Shown: positions 35,169-44,637 of the stretch, one piece after another
How the letters are laid out: each line of letters opens with the position of its first letter
Numbering within the stretch: position 1 is the stretch's first letter
From: Saprospiraceae bacterium
GTDB taxonomy: Bacteria > Bacteroidota > Bacteroidia > Chitinophagales > Saprospiraceae
NCBI GenBank assembly: GCA_016787525.1
Contig: JAEUUP010000042.1
Coordinates: 1 to 64,000, forward strand
DNA: 64,000 nucleotides
Reading direction: 5' to 3'
The notes under the pieces: generated by a model
The model's database searches: none
What the model was told of the DNA's origin: nothing
What the model saw: the letters and a program-made list of their open reading frames with translations, nothing else
Position numbers and translations under genes: made by a program

Positions 35169-36527
35169 TTATTGGAACTTGCGTTTTAAGAACCAAGTAT
35201 TGTCATTTAAAGTAAAACCTAAATTGATTCTGAAATAATCTTCTGAGACTATTTTTGTTTTCAACTGACCATACTCTAAACCTACATTCATATAAGAAAT
35301 CTGTTGACCTCGACCGACCCGCAATGGTAAGCACATACCAACCGACCCAGCAGTGTTACTGACTTGTTCGCCACCTAGAGAACGAGGGTCTTTGCCTGTA
35401 TGAAAGCCAACACGCCATCTTATTTTTTCTTCTTCTGATTTCAGTTTATTTTTATCAAGAATGAACTCAGCTCCTATTGACAATTGATTGGCATCTAATA
35501 AGGTTTCGGGTTTTGCATCATTTTTGTACTCGCTCCACTTCGATATTTTATACTCAATACCACCTTTGAACAATAGACCATTTTCGTACATGATACCAGT
35601 CGTGTATTCGGTTGGTAAAACACCAGAGCCTTTTTTATCCGAAAAACTTGTGATAGAGTCCGTCAAGAAGTTGTAAACACGCTTATAGTCTTGGCTTGAC
35701 TTTGTAGAAAAAGTAGTTGATGGATTTCCATAAGCTCCTATGACAATATGTTTTCTATCACCTTTATCTGTTGGATTTTTCTTTGGGTCAAGCGTGATAT
35801 CGTATTGGATGCCAGCATTCCATGAAAAACCATTCATCGTAAAATTATCATCGAAATAGTTTGCGTAGCCAATCGCGAGCTTATCGCCTAAAACAGATTG
35901 TCTGATTGTATTAACTTTTCCAAAGACATAGCCAATGTTTGCACCAAAAGAAAAGCCTTTAAAGCTAAATCCATTGCCCAACATCAGTCTGTATGTTCCA
36001 CCACTACCAACAAAATAGTTGGTTATATTGGATGAATCGTTAGGGTTTTGAGCCTTAGTTATAGTATTGATATTGTAACCCACAGAACTGTAAGGCATCA
36101 AGCTCAGACCCATACCCCACCGAAATACACGAGGTTTACGATCCAGAACTTCATTGATGACACTATATGTAGGAAAAGCTAACGCTAAATTGTTTAGATT
36201 CCCACTCCAATTTGAGTTATTATTTCCATTGTTTTTGACGTTTGTATTTTTGGCAAATAAACCCACTTCATAAGCTGTTGTTCGTAGCGAAGGTAGTGAG
36301 GCAGGATTGAATGGATTAAAATGAAATTTATCACGATAGGCTGCTGTCATACCCCCCATACCTGAGTTTGAAGCAAAATATTGTGGATTGATATTACCAA
36401 TGCCGTAACGAGACAAAAGCGAATTTTCTTTTGGCTGATTTTGTTTATAGTTATCGTCCACAATCTGAGCATTTGAATGTAAAATGCTTAATGTTAGTAC
36501 AATAAAAGGAATGATTTTTTTTAACAT
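35169..36527 (-). CDS. Outer-membrane beta-barrel protein
   Basis: 452 aa from ATG 36527 (MLKKIIPFIVLTLSILHSNAQ, signal peptide); a GTG seven codons upstream is less likely. The mature part begins with a polar stretch, then NSLLSRYGIGNINPQYFASN and repeated amphipathic beta strands ending in an aromatic LNDNTWFLKRKFQ terminus. This fits the group of large Bacteroidota outer-membrane proteins loosely related to FadL/OmpP1 porins, but I cannot assign a substrate. Transcribed with coaX upstream (44 bases apart). Confidence 0.7.
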   Translation of the reverse strand: MLKKIIPFIVLTLSILHSNAQIVDDNYKQNQPKENSLLSRYGIGNINPQYFASNSGMGGMTAAYRDKFHFNPFNPASLPSLRTTAYEVGLFAKNTNVKNNGNNNSNWSGNLNNLALAFPTYSVINEVLDRKPRVFRWGMGLSLMPYSSVGYNINTITKAQNPNDSSNITNYFVGSGGTYRLMLGNGFSFKGFSFGANIGYVFGKVNTIRQSVLGDKLAIGYANYFDDNFTMNGFSWNAGIQYDITLDPKKNPTDKGDRKHIVIGAYGNPSTTFSTKSSQDYKRVYNFLTDSITSFSDKKGSGVLPTEYTTGIMYENGLLFKGGIEYKISKWSEYKNDAKPETLLDANQLSIGAEFILDKNKLKSEEEKIRWRVGFHTGKDPRSLGGEQVSNTAGSVGMCLPLRVGRGQQISYMNVGLEYGQLKTKIVSEDYFRINLGFTLNDNTWFLKRKFQ

Positions 36528-36571
36528 TATATTTTTTTTTCTTCCCACTAAAAGGTTTTAACCTCTTTTAT

Positions 36572-37309
36572 TTATTTTATTTGAAAATTATAGTTCAATA
36601 TTTCGTTTAAACCTTGCAACACAAGATTCGGCTCATAATATTTCTCTACGGTATCGAGGTTATCAAAAAAATACAGACCATCGCCACCCGTCAAAACAAC
36701 TTTAATATCCTCAAACTTTTTTTGAAAACGTCGGACAAAACCTTCTATTTCTGATAAAATCCCGATTTGTACACCAGTTCTCATGGCACTTTCAGTTGAG
36801 TTACCAATTAAATCTACCCCCTCAGTATGGGATTCAATTAAAGGTAATTTTGCTGTAAAATGGTGCATGGCACGGAATCGCATCGTTAAGCCCGGCGCAA
36901 TGTTACCGCCCAAAAAACCTTTTTCTTTGTGGAGAACATTGTATGTTATACAAGTCCCTCCGTCAATAAAAAGAACATTCTCATTAGGAAATATAAAACT
37001 CGCAGCAACAGCCGCTGCTAACCTATCTTTTCCTAATGTAGTTGGTGTTGCATATTGATTTTTTATAGGTATTGGAGTATCATGTCCCAAACTAATGAAA
37101 GGAAATTGAGATTTTAAAAAATCTTCTACCCCCTCAGTATCCGCACCCGTTTTTGAAAAAATGGCTCTTTGTACAGCATGACCCTCTTTTAAGCGATCAC
37201 TTAGCCAACTTAACGCTGAACTTTCTATAATCGCTTTCTCGATAAGTATATTTTTTTCAAAAAAAGCGAGTTTCGTACGAGTATTACCTATATCAACTAC
37301 AAGATTCAT
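36572..37309 (-). CDS. coaX: Type III pantothenate kinase
   Basis: 245 aa. First step of coenzyme A synthesis, the CoaX (type III) form that does not resemble CoaA. Signatures: N-terminal phosphate motif MNLVVDIGNTRTKLAFF, GKDRLAAAVAA, VLFIDGGTCITYNVL and GGNIAPGLTMRFRAMH, and a C-terminal VVLTGGDGLYF. Start ATG 37309. It precedes the outer-membrane protein by 44 bases, a probable operon. Two 9-mer copies (36818, 37130), both TEGV. A CAAAGATA promoter element lies at 37332. Confidence 0.95.
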   Translation of the reverse strand: MNLVVDIGNTRTKLAFFEKNILIEKAIIESSALSWLSDRLKEGHAVQRAIFSKTGADTEGVEDFLKSQFPFISLGHDTPIPIKNQYATPTTLGKDRLAAAVAASFIFPNENVLFIDGGTCITYNVLHKEKGFLGGNIAPGLTMRFRAMHHFTAKLPLIESHTEGVDLIGNSTESAMRTGVQIGILSEIEGFVRRFQKKFEDIKVVLTGGDGLYFFDNLDTVEKYYEPNLVLQGLNEILNYNFQIK

Positions 37310-37331
37310 TTCTTCTGAGTAAAAAGAAGCG

Positions 37332-37339
37332 CAAAGATA
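37332..37339 (-). promoter_or_regulatory. Promoter of coaX, with -33 element
   Basis: CAAAGATA (minus-strand TATCTTTG) with CAAA at 37362, i.e. a TTTG element 22 bases upstream on the minus strand. This is the best -33/-7 pair seen here. Confidence 0.5.
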
Positions 37340-37899
37340 AGGCGTTGATTACACTTTTTATCAAAAAAGCCAGCTCTATGATTGTATTTCATTGAGTTAT
37401 AAGAAAACAGGTTTCAATTTTTCAGATTGACAATTCTGATTTTGGGTCTACTGGCAAAATTTTGCATCAAATGGGTTTGAAGTACGAATTTGATGCAAAA
37501 TTTTTTTAGTTTATGATTTTTTGGTTTTCTAAGAATTTAAAATACACTTGTTTACAAAATTGTGAAAATTAAATGAATTAATAATAAATTTAATTTATTC
37601 TTTAAATGTTTTGAACTTTGCACAATAATTCATCATGGATTTGCTAATGAGACGTTAAAGATGTTAACGATATTTTAACAGTTAGGTAAGTTCCATAATT
37701 TGTTCTTTTCTTTGATGTATAAAACCGAAAGGTTCGAATTAACAATACGAAAACAAGCAAAACAGAAAACTAACAGCCGATGTGAGCCGATATTATTGCG
37801 TATATAAAACCATGAACGTATTTAGATAATCCATATAACCGAACATATCTTGAACTAAATTTTTTTACCTGCTGAGAAAGCAATCAAACCTTGAGGCTT
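37340..37899. other. Gene-free AT-rich region
   Basis: About 560 bases with no open frame worth calling. It contains an apparently orphan terminator hairpin (37456-37504) and, near 37690-37860, a leader for the plus-strand gene at 37900. I see no tRNA; the GGTTCGAATT at 37730 lacks the rest of a tRNA. Confidence 0.5.
37456..37511 (+). terminator. Orphan terminator hairpin
   Basis: AAAATTTTGCATCAAAT (37456-37472) pairs perfectly with ATTTGATGCAAAATTTT (37488-37504), 17 bp around a 15-base loop, and a T run follows on the plus strand. No plus-strand gene ends before it. Confidence 0.7.
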
Positions 37900-38487
37900 A
37901 TGGCTAACATTTTTACACATTTTCAGGCGAGTTTGTTGAGTAAACCTGAGCTTGCAGAAACCAGTAAACCGCTCATGCGGAAAACTTTTGAGAAAACAGA
38001 GCGAGAAACGAAAGATTATGACAAATGGAAAAGTAGCTCAAAAGTGGCGAGCATGCTTTTATATTTGAGCAATGAATGTCAAAGACATTTATCATTTTCG
38101 GGTAAAACTCATGATGGTATTGATTTTTACTCTTTACCTAAATCGCGTGGTTTCCGTTTACATCCTGCACTTACTAAATTTCCTGATGCCCACGTTAAAC
38201 ACCTTTTTGATTTTTTAAAAGAGCGACTTTTGACTCTTGACTATCATGCTGTTATTTCGGAAACAACTGTTTTTAATCGTGCTGACTACTGGATTGAAAC
38301 CATTCACAGACACGTTGTGAAAGCGACTAATGAAACTGTGATAGGTGGTTTTGATGAAATTACTATCGAATTGTTATTGAAAGATGACAGACTTTGTACA
38401 CTACGCTTAGAAGCGACGGTTCTCGATTCTGAAATGCCTCGTCCAACCGACGATTTTGCTCAATTGATACAACTACTTCCTGCATAA
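37900..38487 (+). CDS. Protein of unknown function
   Basis: 195 aa from ATG 37900 (MANIFTHFQ); a TTG three codons upstream is possible. No signal peptide or membrane segment. Visible parts are a helical, charged N-terminal half (TFEKTERETKDYDKWKS) and a beta-rich C-terminal half (DEITIELLLKDDRLCTLRLEATVLDSE). I do not recognise a family. Alone between a large intergenic region and the PaiB-like gene; ended by a 12-bp-stem terminator. No 9-mer is inside, unusually for its length. Confidence 0.6.
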   Translation: MANIFTHFQASLLSKPELAETSKPLMRKTFEKTERETKDYDKWKSSSKVASMLLYLSNECQRHLSFSGKTHDGIDFYSLPKSRGFRLHPALTKFPDAHVKHLFDFLKERLLTLDYHAVISETTVFNRADYWIETIHRHVVKATNETVIGGFDEITIELLLKDDRLCTLRLEATVLDSEMPRPTDDFAQLIQLLPA

Positions 38488-38523
38488 TAGTTGTTGCGTT
38501 TCAACCCATACCGATTTTACAAA

Positions 38524-38555
38524 AAAACTCCGATTTCTTCCCGAATCGGAGTTTT
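38524..38555. terminator. Bidirectional terminator
   Basis: AAAACTCCGATT and AATCGGAGTTTT form a 12-bp stem (38524-38535, 38544-38555) between convergent genes ending at 38487 and 38561, with A and T runs on either side. Confidence 0.8.
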
Positions 38556-38560
38556 GCTTT

Positions 38561-39184
38561 TCATAAAGGTCGCTTTTCTTTCATTTGTCGAGCCACTTCG
38601 TGAGCTTGACCATCCTCTGTTTTTTCTAATTCTTCAATGATGCGTCCGTAGTCAACATCTTTCCTGTTTTGAGAGAGTTTGGCTTTCGCATGAATGTCGT
38701 CAATAGACACTTCAAATCCATGAATGCCTCTGATTTCTTTTCTCAAAAAATCAGGTGAGATGCTGGTCATCATTTTGGGACTTTCTACATGCGATTCGTA
38801 CTTAGCCGTCAATGACTCAACAGAAGACCACAATGCTTCGTCTGACAATACCCTCACTTTGCCATAAATGTGAACAGCAGAATAGTTCCAAGTAGAAACA
38901 TTGTCGTGTGTGTACCACGAAGACGAAATATAAGCATGTGCACCTTGAAAAATAACTAAAACTTGAGAACCCTCCAAAAGCAATTGTGCATGAGGATTGG
39001 CTTTCGACACATGACCCCTCAGTACATAGGCATCTTCTGTATTTTTTTCAAGCGCGATAGGAATGTGCGTTGCCCAAGGTACCCCCTCAGTATTGACGCT
39101 TATGAGTATGGCAAAACCGTTGTTTTTGATGAAATCCATAATTTCCTCATGGTTGTCCATCTGATTTATTTTTGGAACGTACAT
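38561..39184 (-). CDS. PaiB-like FMN-binding regulator
   Basis: 207 aa. Matches the PaiB family (Pfam putative FMN-binding domain), annotated as negative transcriptional regulators of sporulation and protease genes in Bacillus; the fold is that of pyridoxamine oxidase-like split barrels. Segments: MYVPKINQMDNHEEI, GHVSKANPHAQLL and YISSSWY, WNYSAVHIYG. Starts 3 bases after the stop of uvrA on the same strand, so the two are co-transcribed. Two 9-mer copies, 39015 (LRG) and 39083 (TEGV), lie only 68 bases apart. Confidence 0.88.
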   Translation of the reverse strand: MYVPKINQMDNHEEIMDFIKNNGFAILISVNTEGVPWATHIPIALEKNTEDAYVLRGHVSKANPHAQLLLEGSQVLVIFQGAHAYISSSWYTHDNVSTWNYSAVHIYGKVRVLSDEALWSSVESLTAKYESHVESPKMMTSISPDFLRKEIRGIHGFEVSIDDIHAKAKLSQNRKDVDYGRIIEELEKTEDGQAHEVARQMKEKRPL

Positions 39185-39187
39185 TTT

Positions 39188-42061
39188 CTACAATTTTTCT
39201 TTTAAAAATAAACCTGTAAACGACCCCTCAGTATCGGCTAACCCTTCTGGTGTGCCTTGATAGACCAAATGACCCCCATTTTTGCCACCTTCCGCTCCGA
39301 GGTCAATGACCCAATCGGCTGATTTTATCACTTCCATATTGTGTTCGACGACTAAGACTGTATGCCCTTTTTCAACCAAGGCATTCAAAGCATCGAGTAG
39401 TTTTCTAATGTCGTGAAAATGCAAACCAGTTGTAGGTTCATCAAAAATAAAGAAAACATGGTCTTTTGAACTCTCTTTTCCGAGAAAAGAAGCCAATTTA
39501 ACCCTTTGAGCTTCACCACCCGAAAGAGTTGAACTCGATTGTCCCAACTGAACATAGCCTAAACCCACATCATAAAGTGGTTTGAGTTTTTGAACGATGC
39601 CTTTTTCTTTTTTGAAAAATTCTAAGGCTTCTTCCACACTCATTTGCAACACTTCAAAAATATTTTTGCCTTCATAAGTAACATCCAACGTTTCGGCTTT
39701 GAAACGTTTGCCGTGACACTCTTCACACTCTAAATGCACATCGGCAAGGAATTGCATCTCGACTATGATTTCGCCTTCACCTTTGCAGGTCTCGCAACGC
39801 CCCCCCTCAGTATTGAATGAAAAAATGCCTGGCTTGTAGCCTCTGATTTTCGATAATTGCTGTTTGGAAAAGAGGTCGCGGATTTCATCATAAGCCTTAA
39901 CATAAGTCACAGGATTGGAACGCGATGATTTGCCAATCGGCGATTGATTAATCATTTCGACCATCGTAATCCTTTTCAAATCGCCTTTCAATTCATCAAA
40001 ATGACCTGGAACGACGGCTACTGAGGGGTCAACAGCTCGTTGCAACGCGGGGTGCAAGATTTGTTTCACCATGGTCGTTTTCCCTGACCCAGATACGCCA
40101 GAAACCACCGTCAGCGTATTCAAAGGAATCTTGACCGAAATATTTTTTAGATTGTGTTGCTTACAGCCCGTCAACTCAATCCAATGTGTCGCACCTCGGC
40201 GAATCGAAGGGGTAGGAATAGACATTCGACCATTCATGTATTTTGTCGTCAGACTCTCCGTAGCTTCGGTGTAAATATCTTCATAATCGCCAGCAAAAAC
40301 CACATGACCGCCATGAATACCTGCTTCTGGACCCATATCCACTAAAAAATCAGCATTTTTGATGACTTCCTCTTCATGTTCAACCACCACTACGGTATTG
40401 CCTAAATCTCTCAATTTTTTCAAAACGGATACCAAACGTGCCGTATCGCGTGGATGCAAACCCACACTTGGCTCGTCCAAAATATACATCGAACTTGTCA
40501 AATTACTACCCAAAGTACGCGTCAAATTGATGCGCTGCGTTTCACCCCCACTCAGTGTTGAACTGATACGACTCAAAGTCAAATAACTCAGACCCACATT
40601 TACCATAAATTGTAAACGGCTTTCGATTTCGAGTAACAAACGGCGACCAATTTGTTTGTCGTTTTCAGAAATATCAAGCTTTTGGAAAAAATCAAATAAC
40701 TCGTCAATAGGCGTTTCGGTCAACTCTGCAATACCTACATCATTTATTTTAACATATTGGGCTTCTGGTCTGATGCGTTTGCCATCACAAGTCGGACAAG
40801 TTGTGCGACCACGATAGCGAGCGAGCATCACACGGTTCTGAATTTTGTAAGTCTGTTCTTCAAGTTGTGCAAAAAAAGCATTGATACCTTTAAAAAAAGT
40901 ATTGCCATTCCACAAAAGTTGTTTTTCAGCTTTCGACAAATCTTGATAAGCACGATGGACAGGAAAATCAAATTGATATGCTTCTCTTAAAAAATCATCA
41001 AGCCATTCGCTCGATTTTTCGCCTTTCCAACAAGCAATTGCACCTTCATAAACAGAGAGTGTTTTATCTGGAATCACTTTATCTTCATCAATACCAATCA
41101 CCTTGCCATAGCCTTCGCAAGTAGGACACGCGCCAAACGAGTTATTATAGTTGAACAACTGAGGGGTCGGTTCAATAAAAACCATATCGTCTAACTCAAA
41201 ACGGTTGTTGAAACTTTGCGTTTTGCCGCCTATAATTTCGACAATAGCCTCACCTTCCGACTCGTAAAACGCTGTTTGAACCGAGTCGCTCATGCGTTTT
41301 GTATTTTCTTCATCCTCTTTTTTGATGACAAAACGGTCAATCAGAATACGAATATCAGCTTCCTTGAAATTCGTCAAACTTTTTTTCAAATCATCGTCTG
41401 CCAGCCCTAAATCAACCAAACCACTACCCCTCAGTATATCGTCAATTTGAGCCAAATGACCATTCGCCCAAATGCGTGAATAGCCTTTTTGCATCAATAA
41501 ATTCAGCTCTGCTTCGAGCGTTCTATCATCATATTTTGTTGGCAGAGGAATGAACAGTTGTACCCTATCGCCCTCATTTTGCTTCAAAATAAAGTCAATT
41601 ACATCCGAAACTTGATGTTTTTTGACGATTTCGCCGGAAACAGGTGAGACGGTTTTGCCAATGCGCGCATAAAGTAAGCGGAGAAAATCATAAACTTCCG
41701 TCATCGAACCGACAGTTGAACGGTTGTTGCCAGTCGTGGTTTTTTGCTCAATAGCAATGGCGGGGCAAACACCTTTGATGTAGTCCACATCAGGTTTTTT
41801 CATACGCATCAAAAACTGACGAGCATAACTCGATAGGCTTTCAACATAGCGGCGTTGTCCTTCGGCGAACAGTGTATCCATCGTAATAGACGACTTTCCA
41901 CTGCCCGAAACACCCGTAACGACCACCAATTTGTTTTTAGGAATAACCAAATCTACATTTTGTAGGTTGTTAGACCTTGCTCCTTTGATGAAAATAGAGT
42001 TATTTGCCGTTGCAACGACCCCCTCAGTATGTCTTGCCTTTTTTAGCTCTGTCAATGCCAT
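39188..42061 (-). CDS. uvrA: Excinuclease ABC subunit A
   Basis: 957 aa. DNA damage sensor of nucleotide excision repair, a dimer with two ABC ATPase modules. Walker A motifs GVSGSGKSS (near residue 52) and GVSGSGKTT (near 660), signature motifs TLSGGETQRINL and TLSGGEAQRVKLAS, and zinc-binding cysteines (CPTCDGKRI, CETCKGEGE, CEECHGKR) are visible. In the segment FSFNTEGGRC the 9-mer replaces the usual second and third residues. Five 9-mer copies in total (39224, 39803, 40020, 41158, 41427) plus 42020 at the N-terminus. Downstream partner is the PaiB-like gene. Confidence 0.97.
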   Translation of the reverse strand: MALTELKKARHTEGVVATANNSIFIKGARSNNLQNVDLVIPKNKLVVVTGVSGSGKSSITMDTLFAEGQRRYVESLSSYARQFLMRMKKPDVDYIKGVCPAIAIEQKTTTGNNRSTVGSMTEVYDFLRLLYARIGKTVSPVSGEIVKKHQVSDVIDFILKQNEGDRVQLFIPLPTKYDDRTLEAELNLLMQKGYSRIWANGHLAQIDDILRGSGLVDLGLADDDLKKSLTNFKEADIRILIDRFVIKKEDEENTKRMSDSVQTAFYESEGEAIVEIIGGKTQSFNNRFELDDMVFIEPTPQLFNYNNSFGACPTCEGYGKVIGIDEDKVIPDKTLSVYEGAIACWKGEKSSEWLDDFLREAYQFDFPVHRAYQDLSKAEKQLLWNGNTFFKGINAFFAQLEEQTYKIQNRVMLARYRGRTTCPTCDGKRIRPEAQYVKINDVGIAELTETPIDELFDFFQKLDISENDKQIGRRLLLEIESRLQFMVNVGLSYLTLSRISSTLSGGETQRINLTRTLGSNLTSSMYILDEPSVGLHPRDTARLVSVLKKLRDLGNTVVVVEHEEEVIKNADFLVDMGPEAGIHGGHVVFAGDYEDIYTEATESLTTKYMNGRMSIPTPSIRRGATHWIELTGCKQHNLKNISVKIPLNTLTVVSGVSGSGKTTMVKQILHPALQRAVDPSVAVVPGHFDELKGDLKRITMVEMINQSPIGKSSRSNPVTYVKAYDEIRDLFSKQQLSKIRGYKPGIFSFNTEGGRCETCKGEGEIIVEMQFLADVHLECEECHGKRFKAETLDVTYEGKNIFEVLQMSVEEALEFFKKEKGIVQKLKPLYDVGLGYVQLGQSSSTLSGGEAQRVKLASFLGKESSKDHVFFIFDEPTTGLHFHDIRKLLDALNALVEKGHTVLVVEHNMEVIKSADWVIDLGAEGGKNGGHLVYQGTPEGLADTEGSFTGLFLKEKL

Positions 42062-42115
42062 TTTTTACTATTTTAACCCAAAACAAAAGATTGGTTATTC
42101 GGTTCTCAAAAACGG

Positions 42116-42123
42116 CAAAGTTA
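42116..42123 (-). promoter_or_regulatory. TAnnTTTG -7 promoter element of uvrA
   Basis: TAACTTTG on the minus strand, 55 bases before the uvrA start. No -33 element seen. Confidence 0.4.
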
Positions 42124-42182
42124 TAAAATTAAGGCAGAAGCTAAAACGTTTTGTTGAAGATTTAGGACTGAATTTTGTTTGA

Positions 42183-42836
42183 CTAAGGGGCAAGTCGTTC
42201 AATTCGCCAATCTTTATTTTCTAAACTGTAGCGAATACGGTCATGCAAACGGCTCTGCCTGCCTTGCCAAAATTCAATCATCGTGGGTTTCACGACATAA
42301 CCACCCCAATGCGGTGGGCGTGGAATCGTCATGCCATCTCCCCCCTCAGTATTGAACAGGCTTTTGTAGTAATTTTCTTGCTGTTCTAAGAAATCACGGT
42401 TTTCTATGACCTTACTTTGAGGCGATGACCATGCGCCAATCTGACTACCAATCGGTCGGCTTTTGAAATAGGACTCAGACTCAGATTCTGATATTTTTTC
42501 TATTCTGCCTTCAATGCGGACTTGCCGTTGCAGTTCAAGCCAACAAAAACACAAAGCGACATAAGGGTTAGTTGATATTTCATCACCTTTATTAGATGAG
42601 TAATTTGTAAAAAATACAAAACCTTGATGTTCAATGCCTTTCAGTAAAACCACTCGTGCGGCAGGTTTGCCGTCAGGTGTAGCCGTTGCCAAAGTCATGG
42701 CATTAGGTTCTAAAATCTCTGATTTGAGAGCTTCATCGAACCATTTTTTGAATTGAACAATAGGGTCGTGCGCCACGTCAACAATATCGAGTGATTGGAG
42801 ACTATAATCTTGTCGTAAGTCTGCGATTTTCATCAT
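42183..42836 (-). CDS. pdxH: Pyridoxamine 5'-phosphate oxidase
   Basis: 217 aa. FMN-dependent oxidation of pyridoxine/pyridoxamine 5'-phosphate to PLP. Recognised by MTLATATPDGKPAARVVLLKG, FFTNYSSNKG, CFCWLELQRQVRIEGRI (FMN and substrate), YFKSRPIGSQIGAWSS and the C-terminal FWQGRQSRLHDRI. Start ATG 42836 with an adjacent ATG 42833. Divergent from asnS. The 9-mer at 42342 encodes NTEGG in the loop before the conserved PPHWGGY segment. Confidence 0.96.
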   Translation of the reverse strand: MMKIADLRQDYSLQSLDIVDVAHDPIVQFKKWFDEALKSEILEPNAMTLATATPDGKPAARVVLLKGIEHQGFVFFTNYSSNKGDEISTNPYVALCFCWLELQRQVRIEGRIEKISESESESYFKSRPIGSQIGAWSSPQSKVIENRDFLEQQENYYKSLFNTEGGDGMTIPRPPHWGGYVVKPTMIEFWQGRQSRLHDRIRYSLENKDWRIERLAP

Positions 42837-42864
42837 TACTGTGATTTTAGTTTTAAAAACAGCT

Positions 42865-42872
42865 CAAAGCTA
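42865..42872 (-). promoter_or_regulatory. TAnnTTTG -7 promoter element of pdxH
   Basis: TAGCTTTG on the minus strand lies 29 bases before the pdxH start. Confidence 0.4.
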
Positions 42873-42948
42873 TGCCAAAGAATAACAGTGATTAAATGAT
42901 TTTGCTCATTTGTTTTAAAAAAATCCTGTATTTTCTCTTACGAAACGC

Positions 42949-42956
42949 TAATTTTG
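42949..42956 (+). promoter_or_regulatory. TAnnTTTG -7 promoter element of asnS
   Basis: TAATTTTG followed by GCGGC lies 86 bases before the asnS start, in the divergent pdxH-asnS spacer. Confidence 0.45.
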
Positions 42957-43041
42957 CGGCTTCAAAAACAAAAAGAGAGTTTTTTACGTAAAGATATTTC
43001 TATCCATTTGGATAAGAATTTATAAATAACGAATAACGATT

Positions 43042-44478
43042 ATGATAAAAAGAACCGAAATAGGCTCAATACTAAAAGGTCAAGTCGCGCTTGACACACC
43101 TGTCACTGTGATGGGTTGGGTACGCTCTTTTCGCAATACGCAATTTGTTGCCCTCAACGATGGCTCGTCATTAGGCACATTACAAGTCGTGGTCAATCCT
43201 GAAACAACAGATGCTGAGACACTTAAACGGATAACTGTTGGTGCATCTGTATGCTTTGAGGGTCAATTAGTTGCGTCTCAAGGTAAGGGACAAACGGTGG
43301 AAGTGATTGCTAACAAAGTCGAAATATTTGGTGATTGCGACCCCTCAGTATATCCGCTTCAACCTAAGAAACACAGCCTTGAGTTTTTGCGCGAAATTGC
43401 TCACTTGCGTCCACGTACTAACACATTTGGAGCGGTTTTGCGCTTGCGTCACAATATTGCTTTTGCGATTCACAAATTTTTCAACGATAAAGGCTTTTTC
43501 TACATGCACTCGCCTATCATCACGGCGAGTGATGCAGAAGGTGCTGGCGAAATGTTCCGAGTGACAACTTTAGACCCTAAAAATCCGCCGCTTACTGAGG
43601 GGGGAGAAGTTGATTTTTCAAAAGACTTTTTCGGTCGTGCCGCCAATTTGACGGTTTCGGGTCAGTTGGAAGGTGAATTGGCAGCTTTGGCTTTGTCAAA
43701 AATTTATACGTTTGGTCCAACTTTTAGAGCTGAAAACTCAAATACATCGCGCCATTTAGCTGAGTTTTGGATGATTGAACCCGAAGTAGCCTTTGCTGAT
43801 TTGGAAGACAATATGAATTTAGCAGAAGCGATGCTGAAATTCTGTATCCAATATTGTTTGGATAATTGCCGCGAAGATTTAGACTTTTTGGCAACACGCT
43901 TAGTTGATGAAGAAAAATCGAAACCGCAAGCAGAACGTTCTGAAATGGGCTTGATTGAGAAATTAGAGTTTGTTTTGGCTCACCCATTCGAACGTTTGAA
44001 CTATACAGAAGCCGTAGATATTTTAGTCAACTCGAATCACAATAAAAAAGGTAAATTCAAATTCCCAATCGAATGGGGAACGGATTTGCAATCAGAACAT
44101 GAGCGTTATTTGGTAGAAAAGCATTTCAAAAAGCCTGTGATTCTCATCAATTATCCAAAACACATCAAAGCGTTTTACATGCGTCAGAATGATGATGGCA
44201 AAACAGTGGCAGCGATGGATATTTTGTTCCCTGGCATTGGCGAAATCGTTGGCGGCTCGCAAAGAGAAGAACGTTTGGACAAATTGACCGAACGCATGGC
44301 AGAAATGCACATCCCACAAGATGAAATGTACTGGTTTTTGGACACACGCCGCTTCGGTTCATGTCCACATGCAGGCTATGGCTTAGGTTTCGAGCGGTTG
44401 GTACAATTTATCAGTGGTATGGGTAATATTCGTGATGTGATTCCATTCCCTCGTTATCCTGGTAGTGCTGAATTTTAG
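43042..44478 (+). CDS. asnS: Asparaginyl-tRNA synthetase
   Basis: 478 aa. Class II synthetase charging tRNA-Asn. Features: N-terminal OB-fold anticodon-binding domain ([20 protein letters not shown]), then the bulky catalytic core with [20 protein letters not shown], motif 2 [22 protein letters not shown], the AsnS-specific stretch [11 protein letters not shown] and motif 3 [11 protein letters not shown]. Start ATG 43042. Two motif copies (43341 DPSVYP just before the core, 43594 TEGG in a variable insert). Monocistronic. Confidence 0.97.
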   Translation: MIKRTEIGSILKGQVALDTPVTVMGWVRSFRNTQFVALNDGSSLGTLQVVVNPETTDAETLKRITVGASVCFEGQLVASQGKGQTVEVIANKVEIFGDCDPSVYPLQPKKHSLEFLREIAHLRPRTNTFGAVLRLRHNIAFAIHKFFNDKGFFYMHSPIITASDAEGAGEMFRVTTLDPKNPPLTEGGEVDFSKDFFGRAANLTVSGQLEGELAALALSKIYTFGPTFRAENSNTSRHLAEFWMIEPEVAFADLEDNMNLAEAMLKFCIQYCLDNCREDLDFLATRLVDEEKSKPQAERSEMGLIEKLEFVLAHPFERLNYTEAVDILVNSNHNKKGKFKFPIEWGTDLQSEHERYLVEKHFKKPVILINYPKHIKAFYMRQNDDGKTVAAMDILFPGIGEIVGGSQREERLDKLTERMAEMHIPQDEMYWFLDTRRFGSCPHAGYGLGFERLVQFISGMGNIRDVIPFPRYPGSAEF

Positions 44479-44486
44479 GATAGACA

Positions 44487-44521
44487 AAAAACGAGTGGCA
44501 GGGTTGTTACTCGTTTTTTTT
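44487..44521 (+). terminator. asnS terminator
   Basis: AAAAACGAGT and ACTCGTTTTT form a 10-bp stem (44487-44496, 44509-44518), followed by a T run, 8 bases after the asnS stop. Confidence 0.85.
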
Positions 44522-44637
44522 TACTAAAACATAGAAAATCAATTCGTAGTGTTGTTTCTTTGTGGAAAATAAGAAAATATATTGAGAAAACCTGAATTAC
44601 TGAGGGGTGTCAAAAAATATTTGAAAACCAAATAGTT

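Noticed and set aside
37725-37745. GGTTCGAATT resembling a tRNA T-arm
   Set aside because: No acceptor stem, anticodon arm or CCA context around it.
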